Positions 9,190 to 17,773 of a stretch of 41,485 nucleotides of DNA are shown here, piece by piece. The position numbers and the translations under genes were made by a program. The stretch is from Magnetococcales bacterium (lineage in GTDB: Bacteria; Pseudomonadota; Magnetococcia; Magnetococcales; DC0425bin3), in the NCBI GenBank assembly GCA_015231175.1, contig JADGBZ010000026.1, positions 1 through 41,485 of the forward strand, written 5' to 3'. The number at the start of each line of letters is the position of its first letter. Position 1 is the stretch's first letter. Below the pieces are notes generated by a model. That model saw only the letters and a program-made list of their open reading frames with translations, made no database searches and was not told where the DNA came from.

Positions 9190-9541
9190 GGTCTCCAGGC
9201 CTCGGATACGGATGCAACAACCAGGTCGGGCCATACCCCCTTCGCAACTTTTGCGCCTGTTTGGTGATCACCCGCCTGGCTGCCGGGCTTGAACTTCCTT
9301 CCGAAGCGTGGCCAGAGTGGGTTTTTGCGTTGATATGGAAAATAGTGATTGAAGGATAGATGAAAATGATGCGATCATTGAACGCTCGACCATGTGCGCA
9401 AGCCTGACGGATGGGATTCCATGGGATTGAATGGCATGAGAATCCTGTCTGACGGTCATGGGAAGATCGGGTCGGCACGATTCCAGCATGAAAAATCACA
9501 CCATGATCGCAATGATCGGCGGCTTAACAGGAGGTGAGCGA
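9190..9541. other. Control region upstream of the hydrogenase operon
   Basis: This 352 bp gap lies between two divergent genes and must hold the promoter of the hydrogenase operon. An inverted repeat AATGAT-GCG-ATCATT occurs at 9365-9379 and could bind a dimeric regulator. At 9473-9488 the sequence CGGCACGATTCCAGCA has GG and GC separated by ten bases, like the -24/-12 elements of a sigma-54 promoter, but it deviates at three consensus positions. A strong AGGAGG ribosome binding site precedes the first gene at 9529-9534. No gene is apparent. Confidence 0.5.
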
Positions 9542-10594
9542 ATGGATGGGTTTTTGGTTCCCAAGGATGCCGTGCCGCGGTGGATACACCGGCTTGCACA
9601 AAAAAATACCGTTTATTTTCCGCAATCCTCAGGACGCTCCAGCCTCCGGTTCAAGCGCGTGCGGGAGGGATCCGAGATCCAGTTCGATCGCTACCATCCG
9701 ACCCTCGTGCCCCCGGGAAAAAAGCTGGCTCCGACACAGGAGATTCTGTTTCGTTACCGTAAAAAAGAGGGGGACGAAACGGAAATCGAGCCGGTGCTGG
9801 CGGAGGAGATCCAGATTCTGGCCGGGGTTAGGCCTTGTGATCTCAAGGGTATCCACCTGATGGACCAGGTGAACCAGGATGGGTATGGGGATCCCCACTA
9901 TCAGGCGCGGCGCGCCCACACCATCCTCATCGGCCACGACTGCCTGCGGCCTTGTGATGGGGCATGCTTTTGCGACGCGACCGGTTCCCTGCACTGGCGT
10001 CAAAACGCCGACATTTTTTTGACCTCGATGGATCATCAGGTTTTGGTGGAGATCGTGTCGGAGCGGGGCCGGGCTCTCTTGCAAGGGAGTGAGTTTCCCG
10101 TTTGCAAGGATGTGGCGGCCCAGAAGGCCCGGGCGGAGAGCCTGCGGGCCAACCCCTTCGGTCGCCAGTTGGCCGCTCCGGTGGCCCAGTTGCCTGCCCT
10201 CCTGGCCAGGCAGTGGCAATCTCCCATCTGGAGCAAGCATGTCGAGCACTGTTTCTCCTGCGGCACCTGCAACCTGGTCTGCCCAACCTGCTACTGCTTC
10301 AACGTCGAGGACGATTTTCACCTGACGGAGATCCAGGCTGGTCAGCGCACCCGAAGTTGGGACAGCTGCATGCTTCCCAAATTTTCGGAGGTAGCCGGCG
10401 GACATAATTTTCGGCCCCAGCCGGAAGCGCGCCAGCGGCATCGGGTCAAACGCAAGTTTGAATATTTGACCCATCGTTTCGAGGAAGGCAGCTTTTGCGT
10501 CGGATGTGGCCGGTGTGGCCGGCAATGTACCGCCGATATCGATATTTTCGATATCGTCAACGATCTCGTCACTCATGCGGAGGCGATGTCATGA
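9542..10594 (+). CDS. hydB: Group 3b hydrogenase iron-sulfur subunit (HydB/AsrA-like)
   Basis: A 350-residue cytoplasmic electron-transfer subunit of the HydB/AsrA family. After an N-terminal domain containing GVRPCDLKGIHLMDQV, the C-terminal third has two [4Fe-4S]-type cysteine sets: HCFSCGTCNLVCPTCYC near residues 239-256 and FCVGCGRCGRQC near 318-330. It should pass electrons between the hydrogenase small subunit and the flavin subunit coded next. ATG at 9542 is chosen because AGGAGG lies 7 nt upstream; in-frame starts before it would add a non-conserved leader. It overlaps the next gene by 4 nt (ATGA), marking the start of a tightly coupled operon. Confidence 0.92.
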   Translation: MDGFLVPKDAVPRWIHRLAQKNTVYFPQSSGRSSLRFKRVREGSEIQFDRYHPTLVPPGKKLAPTQEILFRYRKKEGDETEIEPVLAEEIQILAGVRPCDLKGIHLMDQVNQDGYGDPHYQARRAHTILIGHDCLRPCDGACFCDATGSLHWRQNADIFLTSMDHQVLVEIVSERGRALLQGSEFPVCKDVAAQKARAESLRANPFGRQLAAPVAQLPALLARQWQSPIWSKHVEHCFSCGTCNLVCPTCYCFNVEDDFHLTEIQAGQRTRSWDSCMLPKFSEVAGGHNFRPQPEARQRHRVKRKFEYLTHRFEEGSFCVGCGRCGRQCTADIDIFDIVNDLVTHAEAMS

Positions 10595-11457
10595 CCATGC
10601 CGACTGCTGCCACCCACCCGACGTTTGACAAGGCGTTGTATCTTCCCCGCATGGCCCGGATTCTTGAGGTCCGGGCCATGACGCCCCGGGAGAAATATTT
10701 CAAGATCGAGCTGCCGCAACCCCTCGGGCATCGTCCGGGACAGTTTGTCATGCTCTCGCTTCTGGGGTTGGGCGAGGCCCCCATCTCCATCTCGTGTGGA
10801 CCACGGGATGACAACATTCTGGAAATGGTCATTCGCAACGTCGGCAGCCTGACCCGGGTTCTGCACGGTTTGCAACCCGGCCAGCAGGTGGGTGTGCGTG
10901 GACCCTTCGGTTCCGGTTTCCATCTGGCCGATTTTTATGGCAAGGATGTCCTGTTTGTGGTGGGGGGGTTGGGATTGGTACCCCTGCGTTCCCTGATTCA
11001 GCCCGTACTGGCCCAGTCGGAGCGGTTCGGCACCATCACCATTGTCAGTGGCTGTCGCACCCCGGCGGACGAACTCTACCGGGAAGAGACCATCGCCTGG
11101 TCGCGCCTGGATGGTGGCCGGGGAAAAATCAACGTGATCCGCCTGGTGGATGACACCGCCAGCCTGCCGTGGGATGGGGCTGTCGGACTGGTGACAGAGC
11201 CCATCGCGGATTTGCGCATGGATGCGGGGCGCACAGTTGTGGCCCTCTGCGGCCCGCCCGTCATGTACAAGTTTGTCATCATGGAGCTGACAGCCAGGGG
11301 TATTCCCCACAGCCAGATCTTTGTTGACCTGGAGCGGCGGATGAAATGCGGTGTCGGTAAGTGTGGACACTGCCAGATCAACCATGTCTACTGTTGTCAG
11401 GATGGACCGGTATTCCGACTTGACCGTATCGAAAATCTTCCCGAGGCCTTGCAATGA
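10591..11457 (+). CDS. hydG: Group 3b hydrogenase flavin/NAD(P) subunit (HydG-like)
   Basis: A 288-residue member of the ferredoxin-NADP reductase family. The FAD-binding half contains RPGQFVMLSLLGLGEAPISI near residues 48-67. The nucleotide-binding half begins with VLFVVGGLGLVPLRSLI, followed by the substrate/pyridine-nucleotide motif CGPPVMYKFV. The C-terminus carries CGVGKCGHC and a later CC pair, forming the [2Fe-2S] site typical of PyrK/HydG/AsrB proteins. In characterised group 3b enzymes this subunit couples H2 oxidation or evolution to NADP(H). It overlaps both neighbours by 4 nt. Confidence 0.92.
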   Translation: MTMPTAATHPTFDKALYLPRMARILEVRAMTPREKYFKIELPQPLGHRPGQFVMLSLLGLGEAPISISCGPRDDNILEMVIRNVGSLTRVLHGLQPGQQVGVRGPFGSGFHLADFYGKDVLFVVGGLGLVPLRSLIQPVLAQSERFGTITIVSGCRTPADELYREETIAWSRLDGGRGKINVIRLVDDTASLPWDGAVGLVTEPIADLRMDAGRTVVALCGPPVMYKFVIMELTARGIPHSQIFVDLERRMKCGVGKCGHCQINHVYCCQDGPVFRLDRIENLPEALQ

Positions 11458-12236
11458 AACCGAAAGTCGCGTTTTTTGATTTTGCCGGCTGTGAAGGTTG
11501 CCAGTTGACCGTGCTCAACTGCGAGGATGTGTTCCTGGATCTGCTTGCCTTGGTGGATATCGTCGAGTTTCGTGAAGCCATGTCGAACAAGGCGCCACGT
11601 TATGACGTTGCCTTCATCGAGGGGAGCATCAACCGCGAAGAGGATGCCCAAAAGTTGCGGGATATTCGTGCCCGCAGCACCTATTTGGTGGCCATGGGCG
11701 CCTGCGCCTGCATGGGCAACGTCCAGGCCCGCTCCAATTTTGTCGCGCCGGCGGAAAACTTCAAACGGGTCTACGGCGAAGCGGCCCGCAACCAGGTCCA
11801 GACCGATCCCGACTATTGGCCCCTGTGGGCGCACACCCGGGTGCGGGCGGCCAAGGAGATCGTGGCCGTTGATTTTGAACTGCGCGGCTGCCCCATGGTG
11901 GCGGAAGAGTTTGTGCGCCTGGTCAAAGCCCTGGTCAGCGGTTCCCTTCCTTACTTCCCGGCCAATGCCGTATGCGTCGAGTGTAAAATGAACGAAAACG
12001 AATGCGTTTTCGATCGCGGCGAGGTTTGTATGGGACAGGTCACCTACGGAGGTTGCAACGCCGTCTGCATCACCCACGGGTATCGCTGTGACGGCTGCCG
12101 TGGAACCTTGCCCCATGCCAACATGGTGGCCCACCGGGAGTTGCTGCGGAAGAAAGGACTCTCCGCTGCCCTTATCCAGAACCGGTACCGCCTGTTTTGC
12201 AGTACGGAGCCGCCAGGACGGGAGAATCGCTCATGA
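11454..12236 (+). CDS. hydD: Group 3b [NiFe] hydrogenase small subunit
   Basis: A 260-residue small subunit without a Tat signal, so the enzyme is cytoplasmic. The N-terminus has FDFAGCEGCQLTVLNCED, the proximal-cluster ligands. Further cysteines are in GACACMGN, in RGCPM, and in a C-terminal run around residues 174-220 (CVECKMNENECVF, CMGQVTYGGCNAVC, CDGC) that can hold the medial and distal [4Fe-4S] clusters. The pattern matches the small subunits of sulfhydrogenase-type group 3b enzymes. It is translationally coupled by 4 nt overlaps to hydG and to the large subunit gene. Confidence 0.93.
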   Translation: MKPKVAFFDFAGCEGCQLTVLNCEDVFLDLLALVDIVEFREAMSNKAPRYDVAFIEGSINREEDAQKLRDIRARSTYLVAMGACACMGNVQARSNFVAPAENFKRVYGEAARNQVQTDPDYWPLWAHTRVRAAKEIVAVDFELRGCPMVAEEFVRLVKALVSGSLPYFPANAVCVECKMNENECVFDRGEVCMGQVTYGGCNAVCITHGYRCDGCRGTLPHANMVAHRELLRKKGLSAALIQNRYRLFCSTEPPGRENRS

Positions 12237-13540
12237 GAGCCGACACCAAAACCTACAGCATCGACGTTCACCACGTCACCCGTGTCGAAGGCCACGGCAG
12301 CATTCGCATCAACACACGTGATGGGGTGGTGGAAGAGGTCAAACTTTGTATCGTCGAGGCCAACCGCTTCTTCGAGAGCTTCACCCGTGGCATGATGCCG
12401 GATGAGATTCCCTGGGTGGTGGGACGGATCTGCGGCATCTGTTGTGTCGGCCACCAATTGGCTGCCACCAAGGCGGTGGAAGATGCCCAGAAAATCGTCG
12501 TCTCCCCGCAGACGATCCAATTGCGCAAAATGCTCAATGAATCCCAGTTTTTGCAAAGCCATGTCCTGCATGTCTATTTTCTGGCCGTGCCCGATTTTGT
12601 CGGAGCCCCCAGCGTATTGCCCTTGATCAAAACCCACCCGGAGGTGGTGAAACGGGCGCTGCGCCTGAAAAAATTGGCCAATGACTATACGGCGGTCATC
12701 GGTGGCCGCACCATCCACCCCATGAGCAACACCCTGAAAGGGTGGCGCGTGCTGCCGGATCTGGATCAGGTCGAGCTGTTGCGGGATCGCCTGCTGGCGG
12801 CAGTGCCGGATCTTCTGGAGACCGTCGGCATCGTCAAAACCCTGAAAATTCCCCCCTATGAGCGGGAAACCGAGTTTGTCTCCCTGAAACATCCCGATGA
12901 ATATGCCCTCTATGACGGAGAGGTGTTCAGCTCGGATACAAAGCGGGGGATACCTGTCTCCGACTACCGCTCGGCGACCAATGAATTCACGGTCACCCAC
13001 TCCACCACCAAGTGGTCGCGCTGGCACCGGGAGGCCTACGCCGTCGGCGCCCTGGCGAGGGTGAACAACAGTTTCGAACAACTCCACCCGCAGGCACAAG
13101 AAGTCGCCGTTGAATTGGGGTTGAAGGTGCCCTGCTTCAACCCCTATATGAACAATGTCGCCCAGGTGGTGGAGATCGTCCACTGCGCCTACAACAGTCT
13201 GGCCATGATGGAAAATCTTCTCAATGGCCGCTTGTTGGACGAAGATATCCACCATACCCCCATTCCGGGGCGAGGCTTTGGCGCCGTCGAGGTGCCACGA
13301 GGGATTCTCTTCCACGAATACGCCTTCGATGCCGAGGGGCGTTGTTGTGATGCCAACGCCATCATCCCCACCAGCCAGAACATCAACAATATCGAACAGG
13401 ATATGAAAGCCTTTGTCCCGCTCATGTTGCCGGAAATGTCCAAGGATCAGCTGACGCTGCACATGGAGATGCTTCTGCGCGCCTACGACCCTTGCATCTC
13501 TTGCTCGGTACACATGCTGGATATCGATTTTGTCGATTGA
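12233..13540 (+). CDS. hydA: Group 3b [NiFe] hydrogenase large (catalytic) subunit
   Basis: A 435-residue catalytic subunit. The N-terminal motif VTRVEGHGSI is followed by the L1 motif RICGICCVGH (Cys67, Cys70) and the C-terminal L2 motif DPCISCSVH (Cys421, Cys424); these four cysteines should ligate the Ni-Fe centre. Eight residues (MLDIDFVD) follow His427, the expected cleavage site of the maturation protease encoded next. DPCISCSVH and EAPRGI-like VEVPRGILFHEY place it with group 3b enzymes. An extra cysteine, Cys71, sits directly beside a nickel ligand. Start ATG at 12233 overlaps the small subunit stop by 4 nt. Confidence 0.95.
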   Translation: MRADTKTYSIDVHHVTRVEGHGSIRINTRDGVVEEVKLCIVEANRFFESFTRGMMPDEIPWVVGRICGICCVGHQLAATKAVEDAQKIVVSPQTIQLRKMLNESQFLQSHVLHVYFLAVPDFVGAPSVLPLIKTHPEVVKRALRLKKLANDYTAVIGGRTIHPMSNTLKGWRVLPDLDQVELLRDRLLAAVPDLLETVGIVKTLKIPPYERETEFVSLKHPDEYALYDGEVFSSDTKRGIPVSDYRSATNEFTVTHSTTKWSRWHREAYAVGALARVNNSFEQLHPQAQEVAVELGLKVPCFNPYMNNVAQVVEIVHCAYNSLAMMENLLNGRLLDEDIHHTPIPGRGFGAVEVPRGILFHEYAFDAEGRCCDANAIIPTSQNINNIEQDMKAFVPLMLPEMSKDQLTLHMEMLLRAYDPCISCSVHMLDIDFVD

Positions 13541-13546
13541 ACGGGC

Positions 13547-14080
13547 ATGCCAGAGTTGACCGTGGTGGGTATCGGGAGCCGGTATGGGCGCGATGATGCG
13601 GTGGGGCTGCTGCTGGTGGAGACCCTGTCGGCGTCGGCCACCCGCCACGTCAGGACGCAAGTATGGGAAAATGCCGACGCCCTGACCCTGGTGCATGACC
13701 TGCTCGAACTGACCGGTCCGGTCCTTGTCGTCGATTGCGCCGATATGGGGTTGAAAGGTGGGGAGTGGCGCTTTCTGACCTGGCAGGAGGGGCGCTGTCG
13801 GTATCACCGCAGTTCGGTCTCCACCCATGGCCTGGGCATGGCCGAGGCCCTCGCCATGGCCAGGGATCTGGGTTTTACCCACCCGATCCATCTGTTTGGT
13901 GTGCAACCATTTGATCTTTCACCATTCCAAGGTTTGACAACCGAAATGCAGGGGTTTTTTTCGGCTGCGCTGCAAGCGTTGGAGGCGACGATTTGCCGAC
14001 TTCTCGGAGTCGTGGACTCTGCCATCGCACCCATATGTCGGCGAGCAGGGAGGGAGTCATGTGTTTGGCCATCCCCATGA
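13547..14080 (+). CDS. Hydrogenase maturation protease
   Basis: A 177-residue protein of the HycI/HyaD/HybD endopeptidase family, which trims the C-terminus of the large subunit after nickel insertion. The N-terminus VVGIGSRYGRDDAVG is the family GxGNxxxxDDxxG block, with Ser-Arg in place of the usual Asn region; VVDCADMG near residue 62 supplies the second acidic site and the STHGLGMAE segment the conserved His. It lies 6 nt after the large subunit gene, whose MLDIDFVD tail is its predicted substrate. The last ~25 residues are poorly conserved in appearance and overlap the hypC start by 22 nt. Confidence 0.88.
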   Translation: MPELTVVGIGSRYGRDDAVGLLLVETLSASATRHVRTQVWENADALTLVHDLLELTGPVLVVDCADMGLKGGEWRFLTWQEGRCRYHRSSVSTHGLGMAEALAMARDLGFTHPIHLFGVQPFDLSPFQGLTTEMQGFFSAALQALEATICRLLGVVDSAIAPICRRAGRESCVWPSP

Positions 14081-14346
14081 AAATCATCGCCATCGCTGAA
14101 GATGGCCAGACGGGAACAGTTGACCTGGATGGGGTGCGCTATGCGGTTGGGTTGATGTTGTTGGACAAGCCCGCCGTGGGGGATTACGTCATCGTACACG
14201 CCGGCTATGCCATCGAAAAACTGGACACGGCGGAGGCGGATGCCCGCTTGGCGCTGTTCGTTTCCCTGGCCGAGGTGTATGAACGGGAACTGGGTCAGGA
14301 GGTGGTCTGGGTGGCTCCGTCGCCGCCACGGGGCCATGGCGCATGA
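14059..14346 (+). CDS. hypC: Hydrogenase assembly chaperone HypC
   Basis: A 95-residue HypC/HybG-family chaperone. It begins MCLAIPMKI, with Cys2 as the residue that holds the iron in the HypC-HypD complex and later contacts the large subunit. The body VDLDGVRYAVGLMLLD...VGDYVIVHAGYAIEKLD is the standard small beta-barrel. GGGAGG precedes the start at 14059. It overlaps the protease gene by 22 nt and hypD by 4 nt. Confidence 0.95.
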   Translation: MCLAIPMKIIAIAEDGQTGTVDLDGVRYAVGLMLLDKPAVGDYVIVHAGYAIEKLDTAEADARLALFVSLAEVYERELGQEVVWVAPSPPRGHGA

Positions 14347-15443
14347 ACTACATGGACGGTTTTCGCCGCCTGGAGGCTGCCGTTCACTTTCGTGCGCGCC
14401 TGGCCGGTCACGGTCGTGCGCTGGCCGGACAGGGACGCAAGGTCCATCTCATGGAGGTGTGCGGCAGCCACACCATGGCCATTGCCCGCTATGGCATCAG
14501 GGGTTTTCTTCCCGAGCAGGTGGCATTGGTCAGTGGCCCGGGTTGCCCGGTGTGCGTGACCGATCCTGGCTTGATCGACGTGGCCATCACCCTGGCCGGG
14601 CAGGGGGTGATCGTGGCCACCTTCGGGGATATGGTTCGGGTTCCCGGTTCCCATGCCACCCTGGCCAAAGCCCGGGCAGCGGGGGGACGCATCGAAATTT
14701 GTTACTCGCCGCTGCAAGCCCTGCAACTGGCGATTCACCATCCGGAAAGCGAAGTGGTCTTTCTGGCGGTGGGGTTTGAAACCACGATCGCGCCGATTGT
14801 GGCCATGCTGGATACGGCCATGCGCCAGGGCGTTGCCAATCTCTCCTTGTTGACGGCTTTCAAGCTTGTCCCGCCTGCCCTTGACGCCTTGCTGGCCGAT
14901 CCTGACATCCGCATCGATGGTCTGCTCTGTCCAGCCCATGTCAGCGCCATCATCGGCGCCGATGCCTATCGCCCCTACGCCGAACGGCACGGGGTGGCCT
15001 GCGTGGTGGCCGGGTTTGAACCCCTGGACATCCTGTATGGCCTGGATGGTCTGGTCGAGCAACTGGTGACGAACAAACCGTGTGTGGACAATCAATACAG
15101 TCGCGTCGTCAAAGCCGAAGGCAACCGGCAGGCGCAACGACTCATGGCACACTATCTGGAGCCCGCTGCCGCCGCCTGGCGGGGTTTGGGGAGCATACCG
15201 GAAAGCGCCCTGGTGCTGCGGCGGCAGTTTGCCCGATACGACGCATTGCAACGCCACGGTTTGACTCTGCAACCGGGACGGCACAATCCACGCTGCCTGT
15301 GTGGAGAGGTTCTCAAGGGCAAGATACGTCCGAGGGAGTGCTCCCTTTTTGGCGTGGCATGTTTGCCGGAACAACCTTTGGGACCATGCATGGTCAGCTC
15401 CGAAGGGAGCTGCGCGGCTGAATACAAATACGAAGAGTGCTGA
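14343..15443 (+). CDS. hypD: Hydrogenase maturation factor HypD
   Basis: A 366-residue iron-sulfur scaffold on which the Fe(CN)2CO unit of the hydrogenase is built, together with HypC. Signature motifs are MEVCGSHTMAI near residue 37, VSGPGCPVCVT near 67, FLAVGFETTIAP near 140 and CVVAGFEPLDIL near 220. The C-terminal cysteines in NPRCLCGEVLKG, RECSLFGVAC and CMVSSEGSCAAE form the [4Fe-4S] site. Full length and intact. Start overlaps hypC by 4 nt; the stop is 10 nt before hypE. Confidence 0.96.
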   Translation: MNYMDGFRRLEAAVHFRARLAGHGRALAGQGRKVHLMEVCGSHTMAIARYGIRGFLPEQVALVSGPGCPVCVTDPGLIDVAITLAGQGVIVATFGDMVRVPGSHATLAKARAAGGRIEICYSPLQALQLAIHHPESEVVFLAVGFETTIAPIVAMLDTAMRQGVANLSLLTAFKLVPPALDALLADPDIRIDGLLCPAHVSAIIGADAYRPYAERHGVACVVAGFEPLDILYGLDGLVEQLVTNKPCVDNQYSRVVKAEGNRQAQRLMAHYLEPAAAAWRGLGSIPESALVLRRQFARYDALQRHGLTLQPGRHNPRCLCGEVLKGKIRPRECSLFGVACLPEQPLGPCMVSSEGSCAAEYKYEEC

Positions 15444-15453
15444 AGTGGTCACC

Positions 15454-16458
15454 ATGAGCGAATCCATTCTGTTGGGGCATGGCGGGGGGGGTCGGTTGTC
15501 CCAACAACTGATTGCGCGGGAAATCCTGCCGCGTTTTGGCGATGGACCGCTGCGGACGTTGCCGGACGCCGCCGCACTGGAGTTATCCTCTTGCCAGATT
15601 CGTTTCTCCACCGACAGCTTCGTGGTGCAGCCCCTGGAGTTTCCCGGCGGCAACATCGGGGATCTGGCAGTACATGGCACGGTCAACGATCTGGCGGTGG
15701 CCGGCGCCGTGCCACGCTGGCTCTCCCTGGCCTTGATCCTGGAGGAGGGATTGCCCCTGGTCACCCTGCGCAGGGTGTTGGATGCCCTCCAGCGGGCCGC
15801 CCATCAGTGCGGGGTGGTTGTGGCCACCGGAGATACCAAGGTGGTCAGGCGTGGCCAGTGCGATGGCATGTACATCAACACCTCCGGCATCGGCGAGGCG
15901 TTGCCGGGTTTTTCCCTGGGCGTGGAGCATCTCGTCCCGGGCGACCGGATCCTGGTCAGTGGTACGTTGGGCGACCATGGTATGGCGGTGCTTTCGGCGC
16001 GTGAAGGTCTCCAGGTACACAACGGCCCGGTCAGCGACTCCCGGCCTCTCCATCGTCTGGTGCAAGCCGTGCAGACCTGGGCGCCGGAAATCCGCTTCAT
16101 GCGCGATCCAACCCGGGGAGGGTTGGCTGCGGTCCTGAACGAAATGGTCATGGGACGGGAGGTGGGTTTGCATGTGCGCGAGAGTGCTCTACCCTATGCG
16201 CCCGGGACCAAAGCCATGGCGGAGGTGTTGGGTCTGGATCTGCTGCATGTGGCTTCCGAAGGGTGTCTGGTGCTGCTGTGCGCCGCCGGGGTGGCGGAAA
16301 AAATATTGGCGTGTTGGCACGCCTTGCCCGAGGGGGTGGGAGCCAAAGAGATTGGCTGGGTGACGCAGCGACGTGGCCGGGTGATACTGGAAACATCCAT
16401 CGGAGGAGAACGGGTGGTCGATCTGCCCGGTGGAGAGCTTCTGCCAAGGATTTGCTGA
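15454..16458 (+). CDS. hypE: Carbamoyl dehydratase HypE
   Basis: A 334-residue member of the PurM/SelD-like ATP-dependent family that converts a carbamoyl group on its C-terminal cysteine to thiocyanate, the source of the cyanide ligands. The N-terminus has LLGHGGGGRLSQQL, and MRDPTRGGLAAVLNEM lies near residue 215. The protein ends PRIC, so the essential terminal cysteine is present. Start ATG at 15454 matches the family N-terminus; an in-frame start at 15301 would run back through hypD. HypF, which must supply the carbamoyl group, is not encoded in this window. Confidence 0.95.
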   Translation: MSESILLGHGGGGRLSQQLIAREILPRFGDGPLRTLPDAAALELSSCQIRFSTDSFVVQPLEFPGGNIGDLAVHGTVNDLAVAGAVPRWLSLALILEEGLPLVTLRRVLDALQRAAHQCGVVVATGDTKVVRRGQCDGMYINTSGIGEALPGFSLGVEHLVPGDRILVSGTLGDHGMAVLSAREGLQVHNGPVSDSRPLHRLVQAVQTWAPEIRFMRDPTRGGLAAVLNEMVMGREVGLHVRESALPYAPGTKAMAEVLGLDLLHVASEGCLVLLCAAGVAEKILACWHALPEGVGAKEIGWVTQRRGRVILETSIGGERVVDLPGGELLPRIC

Positions 16459-16802
16459 TGCACGAGTTGAGTCTGGCCACGGCCATGGTGGATCAGGTGC
16501 AGGAGATCATGGCGCGGGAGAAAGTGCGGAAGCTGGTTTCCATTACGGTGGCCATAGGGGCGTTGAGTGGAGTCGAACGTGAATCCTTCCGTTTTTGTTA
16601 TCCCCTGGCGATTGAAGGCACCCCCCTGGATGGTGCGGAACTCCATGTAGAGGAAGTGCCGCTTCGGCTCCTTTGCCTGGATTGTGGTCAGGAGTCGCAA
16701 CCGGAGGAAATTTATCTCCTGCATTGTGCAGTGTGTCGGTCGGGCCGGGTGGAGATTCTCTCCGGCCAGGATTTTGTGATTCGTTCCCTGGAGGTGCAGT
16801 GA
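16458..16802 (+). CDS. hypA: Hydrogenase nickel incorporation protein HypA
   Basis: A 114-residue nickel metallochaperone. The N-terminal MHEL provides the His2/Glu3 nickel site, and the C-terminal zinc domain has CLDCG and CAVC (near residues 74-77 and 91-94). It delivers nickel to the large subunit with HypB. The start overlaps the hypE stop by one base (TGATG) and the stop overlaps the hypB start in the same way. Confidence 0.95.
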   Translation: MHELSLATAMVDQVQEIMAREKVRKLVSITVAIGALSGVERESFRFCYPLAIEGTPLDGAELHVEEVPLRLLCLDCGQESQPEEIYLLHCAVCRSGRVEILSGQDFVIRSLEVQ

Positions 16803-17773
16803 TGTGTCGGGATTGTGGTTGCGACGCCGGTCTTGAACAACTCTCACGCACGCATGGACGTTCTCACGACCGGGGCGAGTGCCATGATGGACACCACCAT
16901 CACCATGAAGATGGGGAGCATGCCCACACGACACACCACCACCACCATCACCATGCGGATGGGGAGCATGCCCACACGACACACCACCATTCTCACGACC
17001 GGGGCGAGTGCCATGATGGACACCACCATCACCATGCGGATGGGGAGCATGCCCACACGACACACCACCATCACCTCGAAGATGATGAGCCTGTCCGTGT
17101 GGAAAGGTTGCACGAGGATCGAACCATCCATCTCGAAACCAGGGTTCTGGCCAAAAATGCGGCCATCGCCGCAGACAATCGCCAGTGGCTGGCGGAGCGC
17201 AACGTCAAGGCCATCAACCTGATTTCTTCTCCGGGTGCAGGGAAAACCCTCCTCCTGGAGCGCACCCTGGAGCGTTTGCGTGGCCGTATCCCGTGTGCGG
17301 TCATCGTCGGCGATCTCCAAACCGACAACGATGCGCGTCGCCTGCGGGGCAAAGGAGCACCCGTGCATCAGATCGAGACGGGTCACTCCTGTCACCTGGA
17401 TGCCGGACAGGTAGGGCGAATGTTGGCCCACGCCGTACCAAAGGGGACACGTCTCCTGATTATTGAAAATGTTGGTAATCTGGTCTGTCCTGCCGCCTTC
17501 GATCTGGGCGAGGAGGTGAAAATTGCCCTCCTCTCCGTCACCGAAGGTGAAGACAAGCCGCTGAAATATCCGACACTCTTCTATCAAACCCCGGTGGTGC
17601 TGATCACCAAGGTGGATTTGGCGCCCCACCTTGTCTGGGACAGGGAGCGGTGCCGCAACAACATTTTGCAAGTTCGCCCCGATGCGCATATCCTGGAACT
17701 GAGTGCCACGCAGGGCACGGGGATGGAAGTCTGGATCCAATGGCTGGAACGAGCGGTCTACCAGAATGTCTGA
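16802..17773 (+). CDS. hypB: Hydrogenase nickel GTPase HypB with His-rich domain
   Basis: A 323-residue G3E-family GTPase. It starts MCRDCGC, the high-affinity nickel motif. Residues ~20-97 are an extended histidine-rich segment built from repeated HHHHHADGEHAHTTHHH and HDRGECHDG units; the DNA is repeated too. The GTPase domain follows with ISSPGAGKT (P-loop), VGDLQTDNDA, ENVGNLVCPA and ITKVDLAPHL (base recognition). The His-rich part should store or buffer nickel, as in other HypB proteins of this type. It ends 8 nt inside the histidine kinase gene, so the regulatory pair is part of the same operon. Confidence 0.95.
   Translation: MCRDCGCDAGLEQLSRTHGRSHDRGECHDGHHHHHEDGEHAHTTHHHHHHHADGEHAHTTHHHSHDRGECHDGHHHHHADGEHAHTTHHHHLEDDEPVRVERLHEDRTIHLETRVLAKNAAIAADNRQWLAERNVKAINLISSPGAGKTLLLERTLERLRGRIPCAVIVGDLQTDNDARRLRGKGAPVHQIETGHSCHLDAGQVGRMLAHAVPKGTRLLIIENVGNLVCPAAFDLGEEVKIALLSVTEGEDKPLKYPTLFYQTPVVLITKVDLAPHLVWDRERCRNNILQVRPDAHILELSATQGTGMEVWIQWLERAVYQNV
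16862..17070 (+). repeat. Intragenic repeats coding for the HypB His-rich tract
   Basis: Within hypB, GACCGGGGCGAGTGCCATGA occurs at about 16869 and again at about 16999, and ATGGGGAGCATGCCCACACG followed by ACACACCACCA occurs three times (about 16912, 16960 and 17039). The near identity at third codon positions shows recent duplication of a histidine-coding module and not only selection for protein composition. Confidence 0.85.

Noticed and set aside
13397-13415. 19 bp in hydA identical to the start of repeat copy B (GGATATGAAAGCCTTTGTC at 7764)
   Set aside because: It is inside a conserved coding frame and the match ends after 19 bp; taken as chance, not as a third repeat copy.
12044-13906. 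620-codon minus-strand reading frame opposite hydD/hydA
   Set aside because: GC-rich antisense shadow; the plus strand carries all hydrogenase motifs.
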